Of a DNA stretch of 64,000 nt, positions 12,086 to 23,234 are shown one piece after another (position 1 is the first letter of the stretch; the number at the start of each line of letters is the position of its first letter). The DNA is taken from positions 2,542,001 to 2,606,000 of the forward strand of contig JANUWI010000002.1 in assembly GCA_025504975.1 (NCBI GenBank), given 5' to 3'. The position numbers and the translations under genes were made by a program. The notes under the pieces were generated by a model. The model was not told where the DNA came from. It saw only the letters and a list, made by a program, of their open reading frames with translations, and made no database searches. Origin of the DNA: Plenodomus lindquistii. Lineage: Eukaryota > Ascomycota > Dothideomycetes > Pleosporales > Leptosphaeriaceae.

Positions 12086-13828
12086 ATGAACAACTCGGCC
12101 CCTCCCAGCGGTAACGCCCCATCCATGACACGGAGCCAAGTTCAATTCATGCTAGAGAGGGCACACGAACGGACCGGCCATCTCTATCAAGATAGAACAG
12201 GCCTTCGTGAACAGTTGCAAGACTCGTTCCGCCAAGCTATCGAGATTTGCAAGGACTCAGGAAGTCAATTTGACGAGGTCCTTGACGATCAATTGGAACT
12301 TGAGCATTTCCTTGTATATGACTACAATCGTTGCGTACTGGTTCCGGCAGACTGGCATCATTACGCGATTCCTGAGGCTCAGGCTGCACTTGCATCTCTC
12401 CCGGAGCAATTTGGATCTCATCCCCTCCGCATGCTGACGACAGCGTTTGCACCGGGCTTCTTGCATCATCTACAGTCGCAGGATCTTGTCGCCACCGCTG
12501 CATCGGAGCATCATGTTACAACAAGCTCATCGACTGCGCCAACAGTTCCAAAAAAGAACAAGGTCAAGACTAAGGTTGAGCGTGGGGGTGATTCATACAA
12601 CAAGTTTCCTGGAGCGCCCAACATGTTGCTCCCATTTCCCGACGGCAACATAACTTTGGCTGAGATTTGCGCCTTCTTGCCACAGTCCATCAAATCTTGG
12701 GACGTCATTGATCGCTTTGTGTGGAATGGAGTCACAACGGTGACACTAGTCACAATGATGAATTACTTTCGCATGATGCCTCACGGAGATGTTGAAAATA
12801 GTGCCGTTTATCGCATGATGAAGGGTCAGGCCAATCATCGCTCCAAAATCGAACCCGCTTACAAGAGCTGGACAGTCGGTAATCACCAGAATATCGCGAA
12901 GCCAGCGCATTTCGATCCCGATAGCGTGAGCGTCACTGGCTTTCGAGTTCCCCACATACCGCGCGGCCCAACTACCACGCCAGACATTCTCTTTCGCAAT
13001 CTCGGAGAAGGACTCAATTACCTACCTTCCGGATTCGACGCTTTGGACCTCACACGTTGTGTCCGTTACTGCCGTAAGCATTCAAGTGAGGACTGGATGT
13101 ACCCATCAGATTGGAACAATCTGTTGGCCATCGTTCCTCAAGACGACCCTAATGCCGGTCCTCCTGGCCCAGCTATCGTAGAGTATGAGCATACAGACGC
13201 AGCAAGTGTCAAGCGCCACACCCCTGAGAAGGCTCTCAAAAGTGCGATGCAGACCTATCAGCGTAGATGGGACGCCTCAGGTAAGCTCGTGCAAAAGGAT
13301 GGAACTGCAACTCTCTCAGGCTTTGAACAGTCTTCCAAGAGCTTGAAGCCATCAGCCATAGCACTTGGTAAGCGTCCTGTCGAGGAACACGAAGGTTCCC
13401 TTGATGCCGACCGTCACACAAAGCACCCGAAACTATCGGCTAAAGCACAAGGTAAGCTTCCTATTGGGCAGTCAGCAACGGCTTCTAGTGACCTAGCCGT
13501 CAAGCCGGTTGTGAGACCTCGTTATCTACGAGAAATCACTCTTGCAGATCTAGAGTCGGATTCGGAATCCGAAGTCCCTCCTTCATCTGCAAAGCAAGCG
13601 ACGCCCCTGGTCATGATAACCGATGATTCTGATTCCGAGTCGGATGTATACGTCGCCAGCTTTCCGAGTCGAACGAAGCTTATCAACGCGGACCGTCGCA
13701 AGTCTGGTCGCTCGAAGCGCTTTACAGGTAGCTACAACGTTGAGGGACTCTTGCACGGTAACTTGGACCTTGAGTCGCAGGACGACACCACTCGTTCAGA
13801 TGGAGAGGACATGGACGAGACCGAGTAG
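12086..13828 (+). CDS. Unknown protein, member 2 of the local three-gene family
   Basis: Single exon, 580 aa, in frame from the first ATG. No known domain is recognised. The N-terminal third contains a helical region (MTRSQVQFMLERAHERTGH). The family blocks follow: block 1 ITLAEICAFLPQ...VIDRFVWNGV (near 12.65-12.73 kb) and block 2 LGEGLNYLPSGFDALDLTR then VRYCRKH...YPSDWNNLLAIV (near 13.0-13.13 kb). The C-terminal third is disordered, Lys- and Ser-rich. It carries two acidic serine clusters (SDSESE, DDSDSESD) and a basic RRKSGRSKRFTGSY motif resembling the basic motif of the gene at 5681-8041. Acidic clusters next to basic patches suggest a nuclear or chromatin role, which is inference only. 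The frame is clean, so it may be expressed. Confidence 0.8.
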   Translation: MNNSAPPSGNAPSMTRSQVQFMLERAHERTGHLYQDRTGLREQLQDSFRQAIEICKDSGSQFDEVLDDQLELEHFLVYDYNRCVLVPADWHHYAIPEAQAALASLPEQFGSHPLRMLTTAFAPGFLHHLQSQDLVATAASEHHVTTSSSTAPTVPKKNKVKTKVERGGDSYNKFPGAPNMLLPFPDGNITLAEICAFLPQSIKSWDVIDRFVWNGVTTVTLVTMMNYFRMMPHGDVENSAVYRMMKGQANHRSKIEPAYKSWTVGNHQNIAKPAHFDPDSVSVTGFRVPHIPRGPTTTPDILFRNLGEGLNYLPSGFDALDLTRCVRYCRKHSSEDWMYPSDWNNLLAIVPQDDPNAGPPGPAIVEYEHTDAASVKRHTPEKALKSAMQTYQRRWDASGKLVQKDGTATLSGFEQSSKSLKPSAIALGKRPVEEHEGSLDADRHTKHPKLSAKAQGKLPIGQSATASSDLAVKPVVRPRYLREITLADLESDSESEVPPSSAKQATPLVMITDDSDSESDVYVASFPSRTKLINADRRKSGRSKRFTGSYNVEGLLHGNLDLESQDDTTRSDGEDMDETE

Positions 13829-14735
13829 ATTTGATGCTTCCAGAGCGTCCCACTTAAGCATTGAGTGCATTTTCGAATCAACATGCTTGTATTTGCTTTA
13901 AGATTCATTTACATGTCTCCCGACAGTAGCTCTAAGCGAAGTTTATCTGTCTTGCTATCATACCCGCAGTTATTTCATATTTCTTGCATAGTCCAATTGA
14001 GCGTTCTATTGGATACATAGTCAATTCAAAACCAGGTTCTCACTCAAAACATGTCGCCGCTCATTCTTTCCTTAAAGCCTGACCCAAATTCAGCAATACG
14101 AAGGATTTCGGTTGTTATAATGCCTCGATACCCCACATGCTTTCGCCTTCTGTGGCCATGAAGCAGCACTAAGGGATGCCAACAGTGAGAACAAAATAGT
14201 CTGTATGCTCTGTGGTACAGGTAGAATCTCACATTTAAGGCATGTTCAAACATGCTGTTGCCGTGGTTTGATCCAACAAGCAGTGAAGACTCCAGCGAGG
14301 GGGACGTCAGAAGAGAACGAGCCTCGTCTTGCGCAACTCAAAGAACTGGTACCGGAACCATTAAATGTTCGAAACACACTAGTGATGAATTTACGTAACG
14401 CTAACAATAATATGTAAGCCTGAACCAGATTTTGATTGTCATCAAACTATTCAGCGTGTGCGATTGTGCTGAGCACTGGAATATGATGTGCACACTGCCA
14501 ATATTCTGGAGCAGACGAAATTCTGGTAAACCTATCGTAAATGCTAGTTAATTAGACTAGGAGATGTCAAAAAGATTACAACGTTTATTCTAGCTTTGCA
14601 TAAAAGCGTCGTGATGGTTAATGTCTTGCAGTCATTTTGCCTACACGTAATTACCAGGTCGGCTTCCTAAATTCCACCAGTATTGTTTATATAATTGTCT
14701 TCACTGGACCACATTCCCGAGTAGAACTCAGAACT
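13829..14735. other. Intergenic
   Basis: Somewhat AT-richer than the flanking genes. A plus-strand ORF at 14205-14417 has no coding character I can support. In-frame codons also run upstream of the chosen start of the next gene, back to 14637. Confidence 0.35.
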
Positions 14736-15683
14736 ATGGAGACTTCAAAACTTGGGCACAAACGCCCTCACCATCTGAACTCACAAAACGATCCCATCCA
14801 GCCATTTGAATCGTCAGGAACCGCGACCAGCCTCCTTCAACACCATATATCCAACGAAAAGCCTAATAAGAAAATGCGTTTGGCTCCGGAGTCGGATTGT
14901 ACCAGTAGAGGTACGACATCCGAGCATGTAGATCACCGAATCAAGAATTCGCCTGGATCAGCTGTCGTTACGGTGGCGCCCTCTCGCCCCTATAGCCTTA
15001 CCGTCCCTGGCATCGGGGACGTTATACGCCAGAACCATGCCTTCACTACCATAGGTACCCAACTGGCATCTTTCTCACCGCCGAGCGCCATGCAAGTTCC
15101 GCATGCGACTTCGTCGCCAAACCCACGCGATCAAGATGATCCTGCCCTGCCGATTTCCGCGAATAGAGAGACCGCTATTCTAAAGGATTGGCGACAAGAG
15201 TGGGAAAACGACCCGGATGACTCTTTTCTCTCCTTGGGAAACAGCATGTCGCATCTAAATAGGCCGATGAGTGACAACCAGATCGGAAAGCTTCCGATCA
15301 ATGGTAGCACCTTCGGTGCGAATCTCCAAATGAAAGGCTCACAGGCTCGACAACCAAGAGAGCGTGATCCGAGCTGGGCGGCAAGAGCAAATGCTCACCA
15401 TGACGAGCACTCGCACGCGCCTGCGATGCAGGGTACACGACGCATCAAAAGAGCGTACGATCTTATTAACTTATCAGACCAATATGTTCCGCTTGCAGTG
15501 GTCTTACAGGCACTCCAGCGCGCATATCGTACCGGTTACGAAGACAGAAGGACTGAAGAAGCCGCAGAAGAAGCTTCCAGCAATTCTACGATTGACGGTA
15601 TAGCGAGCGAAAACCCTATCGTGCGCCCACAAAGTCCTTCTTCGTCGCCAGTATTCTATCCGATTAGTCCGGAACTTTTGTGA
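14736..15683 (+). CDS. Unknown hydrophilic protein
   Basis: I do not recognise it. The frame is open from 14637, but the ATG at 14736 (METSKLGHKR) is preferred because the upstream 33 codons are hydrophobic and unlike the rest. From there it encodes 315 aa, rich in Ser, Pro, Gln and His, with a basic KPNKKMRL patch near the N terminus. A short helical segment occurs near the C terminus (LAVVLQALQRAYRTGYEDRR). It lies between two members of the local unknown family and is on the same strand, but I could not align it to their two blocks. It may be a nuclear protein or an unrelated orphan. A start further upstream or an additional exon cannot be excluded. Confidence 0.5.
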   Translation: METSKLGHKRPHHLNSQNDPIQPFESSGTATSLLQHHISNEKPNKKMRLAPESDCTSRGTTSEHVDHRIKNSPGSAVVTVAPSRPYSLTVPGIGDVIRQNHAFTTIGTQLASFSPPSAMQVPHATSSPNPRDQDDPALPISANRETAILKDWRQEWENDPDDSFLSLGNSMSHLNRPMSDNQIGKLPINGSTFGANLQMKGSQARQPRERDPSWAARANAHHDEHSHAPAMQGTRRIKRAYDLINLSDQYVPLAVVLQALQRAYRTGYEDRRTEEAAEEASSNSTIDGIASENPIVRPQSPSSSPVFYPISPELL

Positions 15684-16097
15684 CCGTTCGATCATGCTCT
15701 CCGCAAAGACCGACACACAGGATGCCTAAGCGAATGGTTCGCACAACAGCTTTTATGATTTTAAGGTACGGGTTCTAGAGGGCAAACACATCGGCTTCTG
15801 TTGGCTGCATGGGTGTGCGAGTGAAAGCGGGCAGCCCAAGACCACATTCACCATAAGGAAGCGGTCAAATGGGTACGTTAAATCATATCCGTGCTTTCAC
15901 AGCCCATCCGACTGTACCATTGGCCCTAGAATCAGGACAGAAGCTCCGAACTCTGAATGCGACATTCACTTCGCGACGCGATTCTTCCAGCACATGTGAT
16001 CTCACCTTCTTCTCTCACAAGGACTCAAGTTTCTCTCGCATGATTAAACATCCACATTCCACTCAATTGGTCCATTGGACAGCTTGGTAGCAAGATC

Positions 16098-17087
16098 ATG
16101 CACCTAGTCGACTCCGCAACTACAGAAAGTCGCAACGCGTGCCTTGGAAGAATGTGTGACATTGGCTCAGATGTTCCCCAGAAAGACAACCCATCAGTCT
16201 CGGATACCTTTCAACATGAGGTGGGCTGGCAACCTGTCAAAAGTTCAGCAGGTATGACTACGCAGCTGGATCTCCTTCAAAGCCTTCAGCTAGATACTAG
16301 CGGCGTTACTGCTTCCCACTTCTCCAGCGACCAACGCGCTGGGGTACCGAACTATCGTCACTGCCGTGTGTCACCGTACGGGCTTGCGCGACCGCGTCAC
16401 CAAGTTGAAAAGACGTCCAAGAGGAATTGGCAGCCGCAAGGATCTCGCAGCAGGTTTCTACAATATCAGCCGGCACATGCATACATCATGCCTAAAGGTG
16501 GGCCTCTTAACTTCTCGATTGTCGAAAGTATCTCCATACTCCCGAACTGGTTTCGCAACCGCGATGTGGCATACCGCTTCATCACCAATGGCATTTTAGC
16601 CGGTATTCATTTTTTCATCCTGGACGAATATAGAAAACTCGATCTAGCAAATAATGCCAAGTGCATACGTGCGCGCGAACATATCTCCGAAGACTATCGT
16701 AGATTGATGCGAAAGACTGATCCGAGTTGGACCAAAGCCAAACATCGAGCTCCACCAGGCTGGAACAAGAGTTCCCTTTCAGTGGACCACATTGTTCCTG
16801 AAGGCGTGGGAGAGAACGGATGGGTTCATCCTTTACCAATACCATTCATGAAGCTGGCAGACAACTTGAAGAAACTACCAGAAGGTACGAATTCCGGTGA
16901 TCTTACGCGTGCCCTGCGATTTGCCTTGGACGAACAAAAGGACCATGCGACAGGCAATGCGGTTGATCTCCTCTTTCCAGATGACCTACATGTCATTCTA
17001 GATCGTATTGGCCGAACTCCGATCCTTCTGGAGCATACAGACCCCTACATTATCGCATGGTACGATGATTGGTTGGTTGGTTGGTAG
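16098..17087 (+). CDS. Unknown protein, member 3 of the local three-gene family, at the island edge
   Basis: Single exon, 329 aa, intact, ending about 50 nt before base composition collapses into the AT island. The N-terminal 130 residues are polar and low in predicted structure. The C-terminal 200 residues carry both family blocks: LNFSIVESISILPNWFRNRD...YRFITNGI (near 16.51-16.60 kb) and FMKLADNLKKLPEGTNSGDLTRALRFALDEQ...LFPDDLHVILDRI (near 16.85-17.02 kb). It is the shortest of the three and lacks their long Ser/Lys-rich C-terminal tails. A Tyr/Trp-rich end (WYDDWLVGW) closes the protein. It has no visible stop codons or RIP-type damage despite its position, which suggests selection or recent change at the boundary (inference). 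Confidence 0.72.
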   Translation: MHLVDSATTESRNACLGRMCDIGSDVPQKDNPSVSDTFQHEVGWQPVKSSAGMTTQLDLLQSLQLDTSGVTASHFSSDQRAGVPNYRHCRVSPYGLARPRHQVEKTSKRNWQPQGSRSRFLQYQPAHAYIMPKGGPLNFSIVESISILPNWFRNRDVAYRFITNGILAGIHFFILDEYRKLDLANNAKCIRAREHISEDYRRLMRKTDPSWTKAKHRAPPGWNKSSLSVDHIVPEGVGENGWVHPLPIPFMKLADNLKKLPEGTNSGDLTRALRFALDEQKDHATGNAVDLLFPDDLHVILDRIGRTPILLEHTDPYIIAWYDDWLVGW

Positions 17088-17406
17088 TTATTTACGTCCG
17101 AGAGGATGTCTATATACAATCCGCCTCCTAAAGGGCATAAAAACGCGCTAAGCTATAGATTTATAGTAGTGATACACTACTATAAAAAGCGTTTTATATA
17201 TTAGCAGGCGTGAGCTAGTTAATACGTAATTCTTTTTTTTACAGGAAGTCTGTATTATAGTGTAGTAGAGAGTAAACTTTTACTCTATTAAAACTTATAA
17301 TATAGTAGTTAGAGTAAAATAGACTTTAGTTCTATATATTTTAACCTAGAGCAGCCTGTTAAGTATTATAATAATAAAAAAAATAAAAATAACTAAAAGT
17401 ATATAG

Positions 17407-17593
17407 GAGTATTAGATTAATAGAGTTATTCTAGAGCTAATAGATAAGTAGAGTATAGAGTGCGCTAGCGCACTCTATAGCTAATATAATAAAAACTAGC
17501 TTTTTAAATAATATTTAAAAAATATATAATTAATAATTTTAATTATTATTAAAATTATTAATATTTTATATATTTTAATTATATATTTAATAA
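17407..17593 (+). repeat. Left copy of a direct repeat flanking the nested elements
   Basis: About 185 bp that reappears in the same orientation at 29815-30003, through the shared stretch TAGCTAATATAATA and the AT-rich tail. Differences are mostly transitions plus small indels. It could be an LTR of an older element or the shared end of two copies of one transposon. Confidence 0.7.
17454..17479. repeat. 26-bp perfect palindrome
   Basis: The sequence TATAGAGTGCGCTAGCGCACTCTATA is its own reverse complement, written here as halves TATAGAGTGCGCT and AGCGCACTCTATA. It retains GC and CpG in the middle of RIP-degraded DNA. The matching place in the right repeat copy (near 29.85-29.88 kb) has lost the symmetry. 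Confidence 0.85.
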
Positions 17594-20167
17594 TTAAAAG
17601 TTTTACTACTAATTATTATTTTAGCTATCTATACCTCTAGTATTACAGACGCGTTTTATTATAGTATTTTTATTAATTTATAATTTTATAGTTATTTTAT
17701 AGAATTTTACTAACTATACTAGATAGTACTTTTAACTCTAATTATAAATAATTATATATAAAATATAGAATAAAATTAATCTAAAAACTTTTTTAACTTT
17801 TTATTTAAAACTAATTATTTTATAAGTACTATTAGCCTCTAACTATACACTAAAAGTAAATATTAAAATTTTTTTTTATATAAATAATCTATTTTAATTC
17901 GGCTTTAAAGTTTATAAAAAAAATTTTAAATACTATAAAATTATAGCTAATTAATATAAATTCTAGTATTATAAATATAAATAAATATAGTTAAGCTTTT
18001 AGTAAATTATTATATTTATATAGTTAACTTTAATACTATACTTTTTATAAACCTACTACCTACTAGAGTTATTAATTTAAAAATAGCTTAAATAACTAAA
18101 AAATATAGTTAGTATTAATAAAGCTTTTAAATAAAAGTAAGTTTAAAACTAGTATAATAATACTTTTAAATAAATAAAAAGCCTAGTATAATAGAATATA
18201 TAGCTAGCTAAATATAATTAGGTAGCTATAAAAGTAAAAAAATATAATATTTTTAAAATAATATAACTATTAGTAGATATTAAAAACTTTCTAGTAGTAG
18301 TTAATAAATAAGCTCTAATATAAATAATTTAGTTCTAGAATAATAGATATAATACTTTTAGTATAATAAAAAAAAAAATAAAACACTTTTAAAAATATAT
18401 AATATTAAACTTTTTATTAAAAGTAAAAAGTAAAGTAAGCTTTATAGCTTATAATAATACTTTTACTATTAAAATTAATCTCTATTAGAATAGTATTAAA
18501 AACGCCTCTACTATTAAAAATACTTTATTTAATAAATAAAGTAGACTCTAAAATTAATATAGTACTATATAAAAATATTAAACTATAAAATATATAAAGT
18601 TATCTATACCTAGAGTAAAATATTTAGTTTATAAATAAAAATATAATACTAAAAACTATTTTTATCTAAATAAAAAAAAAGTACCTAAATAGTAAATACT
18701 AAATAATATAATAAAAAACTTTATTACTTTTAAATAATATAATAACCTAGAATTTTAAAAGCTAATCTATTTATAAAACTAATTTTATATTAAAACTTTA
18801 TTTATTAAATAATTTTATACTTTAACTCTAGAAGTAGACTAACTATATAGCTATTAAATTATATAAATTAGAAATTCTAGAGATTATATTCTAGTAATAT
18901 CTAATACTAAAATAAGCTTTTCTACTATAGTAAATAATTATCTACTTTAAAACTTATATATTATAAATTTAGGTATAATATACTATATTATAAATAATTT
19001 TTAGTATATATATAATTATTACGTATCTAGACTTTTAGACTATATATAAACTAGTAATATATAAATTTAAATTAGAAGCTATAGCTCTATCTAGCTACTT
19101 CTAAAATATAGTTAAAAAATAATAATAATAACACTCTATAATATAGCTATCTACTCTAACTCTTTTTATAATCTAGTATTATTTAAACTACTATAATAAT
19201 AAAAAATATAGTAAAATATAAAAGTAGACTTTATAACTTTATAAAAGTTAGATAATACTATTATTAGAAGTCTATAAAAACTATATAACTAATAGGTAAT
19301 TAAATACTATACTTTAGCACTTATAGTTTACTATATATATAAAATAATATTATAGACTTTAAAATAAATTTAGATACCTCTAGTATTTATATAATATAAA
19401 AAATTTAGATATTCTAGTCTAGTAGCTATAAAGTACTTTATTTAGTAAGCTAAAAAAGTATAAATAAAAAGTATTACTATAGTAGAATATAACTTCTATA
19501 GTTAAACTAAAGTCTAATACTAAATTAAATAGGCTTTATAAAATATAGATAATAAAAAACTAAAAAAAAAACTAGCTATTAATTTTTATTTATATAAATA
19601 CTAAAGTATTACTAAAAAAAAAAAGCTAGATATTTATTACTAATAGATACTTAGTAATATAATAGAACTACTACTTTACTAATAATAGAACTATAAAGTT
19701 TATTATTAAACTACTTTTAAACTTTATTTTTTTTTTAAAAACTATTTTAATATTACTATAAAAATTATTAAAGTAGATAATAAAATTCTAATAGTTAAAC
19801 TAGAGGTATAGTAATGCTTTTTATTCTAAAGTATTATTATTAAACTTTTAGCTTTAGATATATAAATATAAAATAAATGCGCTAAATATTTAAAAAGTAT
19901 AAATAGAAATAAAGTATATATAATATAATTTAACGCTAATTCTTTATAGAAGCTCTAGCTAAAAATAATATAAACTACTATTTATTTATATAACTAATTA
20001 TTTAACTATATAAATAACTAAAAAACTTTATATAAATTTTTATTTATTTAAATAGCTTTTAATAATAGTATAGTTATTTTAATATAAAAATTAAACTTTA
20101 TTTATTTTAAAGTATATAGCTATAAAGCTTTTACTATAACTAATAATATATACTATAGTAAAATACG

Positions 20168-20349
20168 TATTACACGTATATAGTACTTAGTTAACGCTGT
20201 ATCTACCTAATTTTAAATTTTTTTATAAAGCTTCTCTACTTCTACCTATGTAATTCTATATAGTAAAGGTATATATAGTATAATTTCTTTCTAGCTAGTA
20301 ATATAATAATCTATTTTCTAAATATTTCTAAGTATCTATTTCTATAATA
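20168..20349 (+). repeat. 5' LTR of the Copia element
   Basis: 182 bp. It begins TATTACACG (TG-to-TA change of a usual TG start) and ends ATAATA (usual CA end changed to TA). The first 23 positions differ from the 3' LTR at four sites, all transitions. Confidence 0.88.
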
Positions 20350-20368
20350 GTTATAAATCTAGAAGCGC
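20350..20368 (+). other. Copia primer-binding site, complementary to half of initiator tRNA-Met
   Basis: GTTATAAATCTAG directly after the 5' LTR equals, allowing only G-to-A and C-to-T changes, GTTATGAGCCCGG. That is the reverse complement of the anticodon arm of the initiator tRNA gene at 36795-36866. Copia-type elements are known to prime from a cleaved initiator tRNA half, so position and class agree. Confidence 0.7.
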
Positions 20369-22884
20369 TTTTTTATTATTAATTTATTTTTCTATTTTTT
20401 AATAGAAGCGCTTTAAAATAGGTGTTTAAACGCTCTAATTATTACTAATACTCTAATTTTAATAATTACTACTATAATAGCTACTATATATTTTTTTAAT
20501 AATCTAGCTAACTAGCTTAACTAGTTTCTATAGTACTAGCTATTTACTATAAATTAAAGCGTCTAGTAATACTATAATTTTAATAAAAAGCTTATTACTA
20601 TTTTTTATAATAACTAATTTAATAAACTAGACTCTCTAACTAAAAATAATATTAAGCTATTTAAAATTAAAGTAGCCTAGTATAAAATCTATAAAAGCTA
20701 GTAGTTTATTAAAAGTAAAAAGTTTAAAGCTATATAGAAATAAATTAATACTATAGTTAAACTTAATTTTTTTTTAACTATATTTTTTTAATATTAATAT
20801 AACTAAAACTATTACTTTATAGGCTTTTATAAAAGCATTTAAAAAAAAATTAGCTTTAAGTAAAAATAGTATAAAAAACTAGGTATAAACTAAATACTAA
20901 ACTTATTTATAAAAGGCCTATACTACTAATAACGCAAGCTACTAGTAGTAAAAGTAGATAGTTTTCTATAAAAAAACTAGAGTATATAAATTTAATAAAG
21001 TAGAAAAGTAAATTACTATTTATAACTATTTAAACGCTTTTATACTAAAGCTTTTGTCTAACTAGGTAAAATCTATATACTAAAAAATTATTAAAAATAA
21101 AGTACTAGAGCGTACTACTAGCGCTTTAACGCTTAAATAAATTAGCTATATTTATTTTAAATTACTCTACTAATATATACTACGCACTAGAAATAGAAAA
21201 AAAAATTTTTTTTTACTATAAATATAGATAATAGTTTAATAGAAGCTTTAGAATTAGCTATATATCTTTATAATAAAGATTATAAATAAAGTTTAAAAAA
21301 TTACTACTAAATAAAAGCTGCGCTTACTAATAAACTATATAAAATAATAAAAAAAAAAAGCTATTAGCCTATTTTAATAAGCTATAATTTAAATTTTTTA
21401 AAAAAGTAGTAAAGGATAAAAGCTCTACTAATAAGTAGAATAAAAAAACTAAAAGTAAAAAATCTAGAAGCTTCTCTAGAGTAATTTAAACTACTTTTAT
21501 TAATTTATAACTAAATAGCTTTATAATAATATATAAAGTATATAGTACTATAGATTTTAATACTTACTTACTATCTAAAAGTATAATTTTAAATAATAAA
21601 AGCGCTCTCTATTTAGTTAATTTAGTTAATTATTTTAAAATAGATACTTTTAAAAAAAGTAAAAAAATTTTTATAGTAGAAATAGGCACCTAGTTTTTCT
21701 AGATCTCTAAAATAGGTATTTAAATAATAAAAAATATTTTTATAGAAATACGTAGAAAGTATATAAAAAACTTAGTACTATTTAATATAGTAGTAGTAGA
21801 AAAGTTCTATATTAATATTATATTAGAAGCTTTACTTTAAAATAAAAAAGTATAGTATTTTAAACTAGACGTAATACTATAATATAGTAGTTATAAAAAA
21901 AGTATTATATTAGCCTAGTTAATATATAAATAAAATTTAACTTTTATAAAATATAAATCTATTACTATCTATTTTTTAGCTATAAATATAAATTTAACTT
22001 TAATAAAAAAATCCTTTACTACTTACCTACGCTTTAATTTAAAAGAGCTTTAGTATACTAGATCTAGCTACTTTAACGTAAAGGCGCTCTAAGCACTTAT
22101 AAAATATACTAGAAGTATATAAATAAATAGTATTTTATAGAAAAAGTATAAATACTATACTATAATTTACGCTAGCTAAATTATTTTATAAAGGCTCTAA
22201 AAATAGTCTATTTAGCTATATTAAAAAGTATTATAGAATCTCTTTAATAGACTATAGAGAAGCTTTAAAAAATAATAGATATTTATTATTAAAAATAATT
22301 ACAGTAGTAAGCTTTATACCTATAGCTTTATAAAAAAAAAAATAAAAAAATTTTTTAGTATTTTTAAAATATTCTAGAGTATAATCTATACTAAGTATAA
22401 ACTTAAAATCTATATTATTATATAAAATAATAACGCAGTAACGCTCCTCTAGCATAAATTATTAGATTTAAAAATATAGATAGAAAATATAGGTATTAAA
22501 AATAAAAGCTTATTTTTTTATATTTATAAACTAAATAGTATGCTAAAAAAAGTAGGTAAAAAAATTATTATAAAATAAATTAAAATAAAAATTACTACTA
22601 ACCTATTTAAAAAGTTATAGCTTTATATTATTAAAATAGTAATATAGCTATAGAATATAAGTCTATTCTAAACTTAGAATATATAGTCTCTAAATAAAAC
22701 GCTTATTTAATAGTTTTAGAGGTAGATTAAATAGTATTAACTAGCGTAGATTAAGCTTTAAATAGCTAATTTATAGCTAGATTAAAGTAGTATTTATACC
22801 TATAGCTATAGAGTCTATTTTTTTAATAGAGATAGAGTAGCTAGGCGTTATAAATAGAGTTTTAAAATAACTTTATAAAGCTAT

Positions 22885-23015
22885 ATTAGATATCTAGTAG
22901 AATATAGATTATTTAATATATATAAAATATAGATTTTTAAATTTAACTCTATTATTACTATATATAATATTACTTTTAATAAAATCTTTTTCTATAACTC
23001 TAAAAAGCTAGCTTT
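22885..23015 (+). pseudogene. Remnant of Copia integrase C-terminal region
   Basis: In one plus frame the decayed codons read YLVEYRLFNIYKI, then a stop in the place of a Trp, and further NITFNKIFFYNSKKLAF. This matches the Copia integrase C-terminal pattern of YLVGYD..N.YRIW followed by DVTFNE, with stops and substitutions explained by transitions. It is followed 220 nt later by the MITE insertion. Confidence 0.65.
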
Positions 23016-23234
23016 TTAGGTAATAGAAAAGCTATAATAAATAGTATTAGTACTAGAAATAAAAAAAATAAGCCTAAAAATTTTAATTAGCTTAATTAAT
23101 TTTTTAAAGCTATAAATAAATATAATAATATAAAAGTAGTACTACGTAAATTAAACCTAGCTTATTAGCTAGAGAGTAGAAAAAATATAGTAGTAGCTAA
23201 TAATCTAGATAGCTAATCTAATTATTAAACACTA

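Noticed and set aside
22252..22455. 67-codon ORF on the minus strand inside the AT island
   Set aside because: Composition is that of random AT-rich DNA (Ile, Lys, Phe, Tyr, Asn), and it lies across the decayed Copia polyprotein on the other strand.
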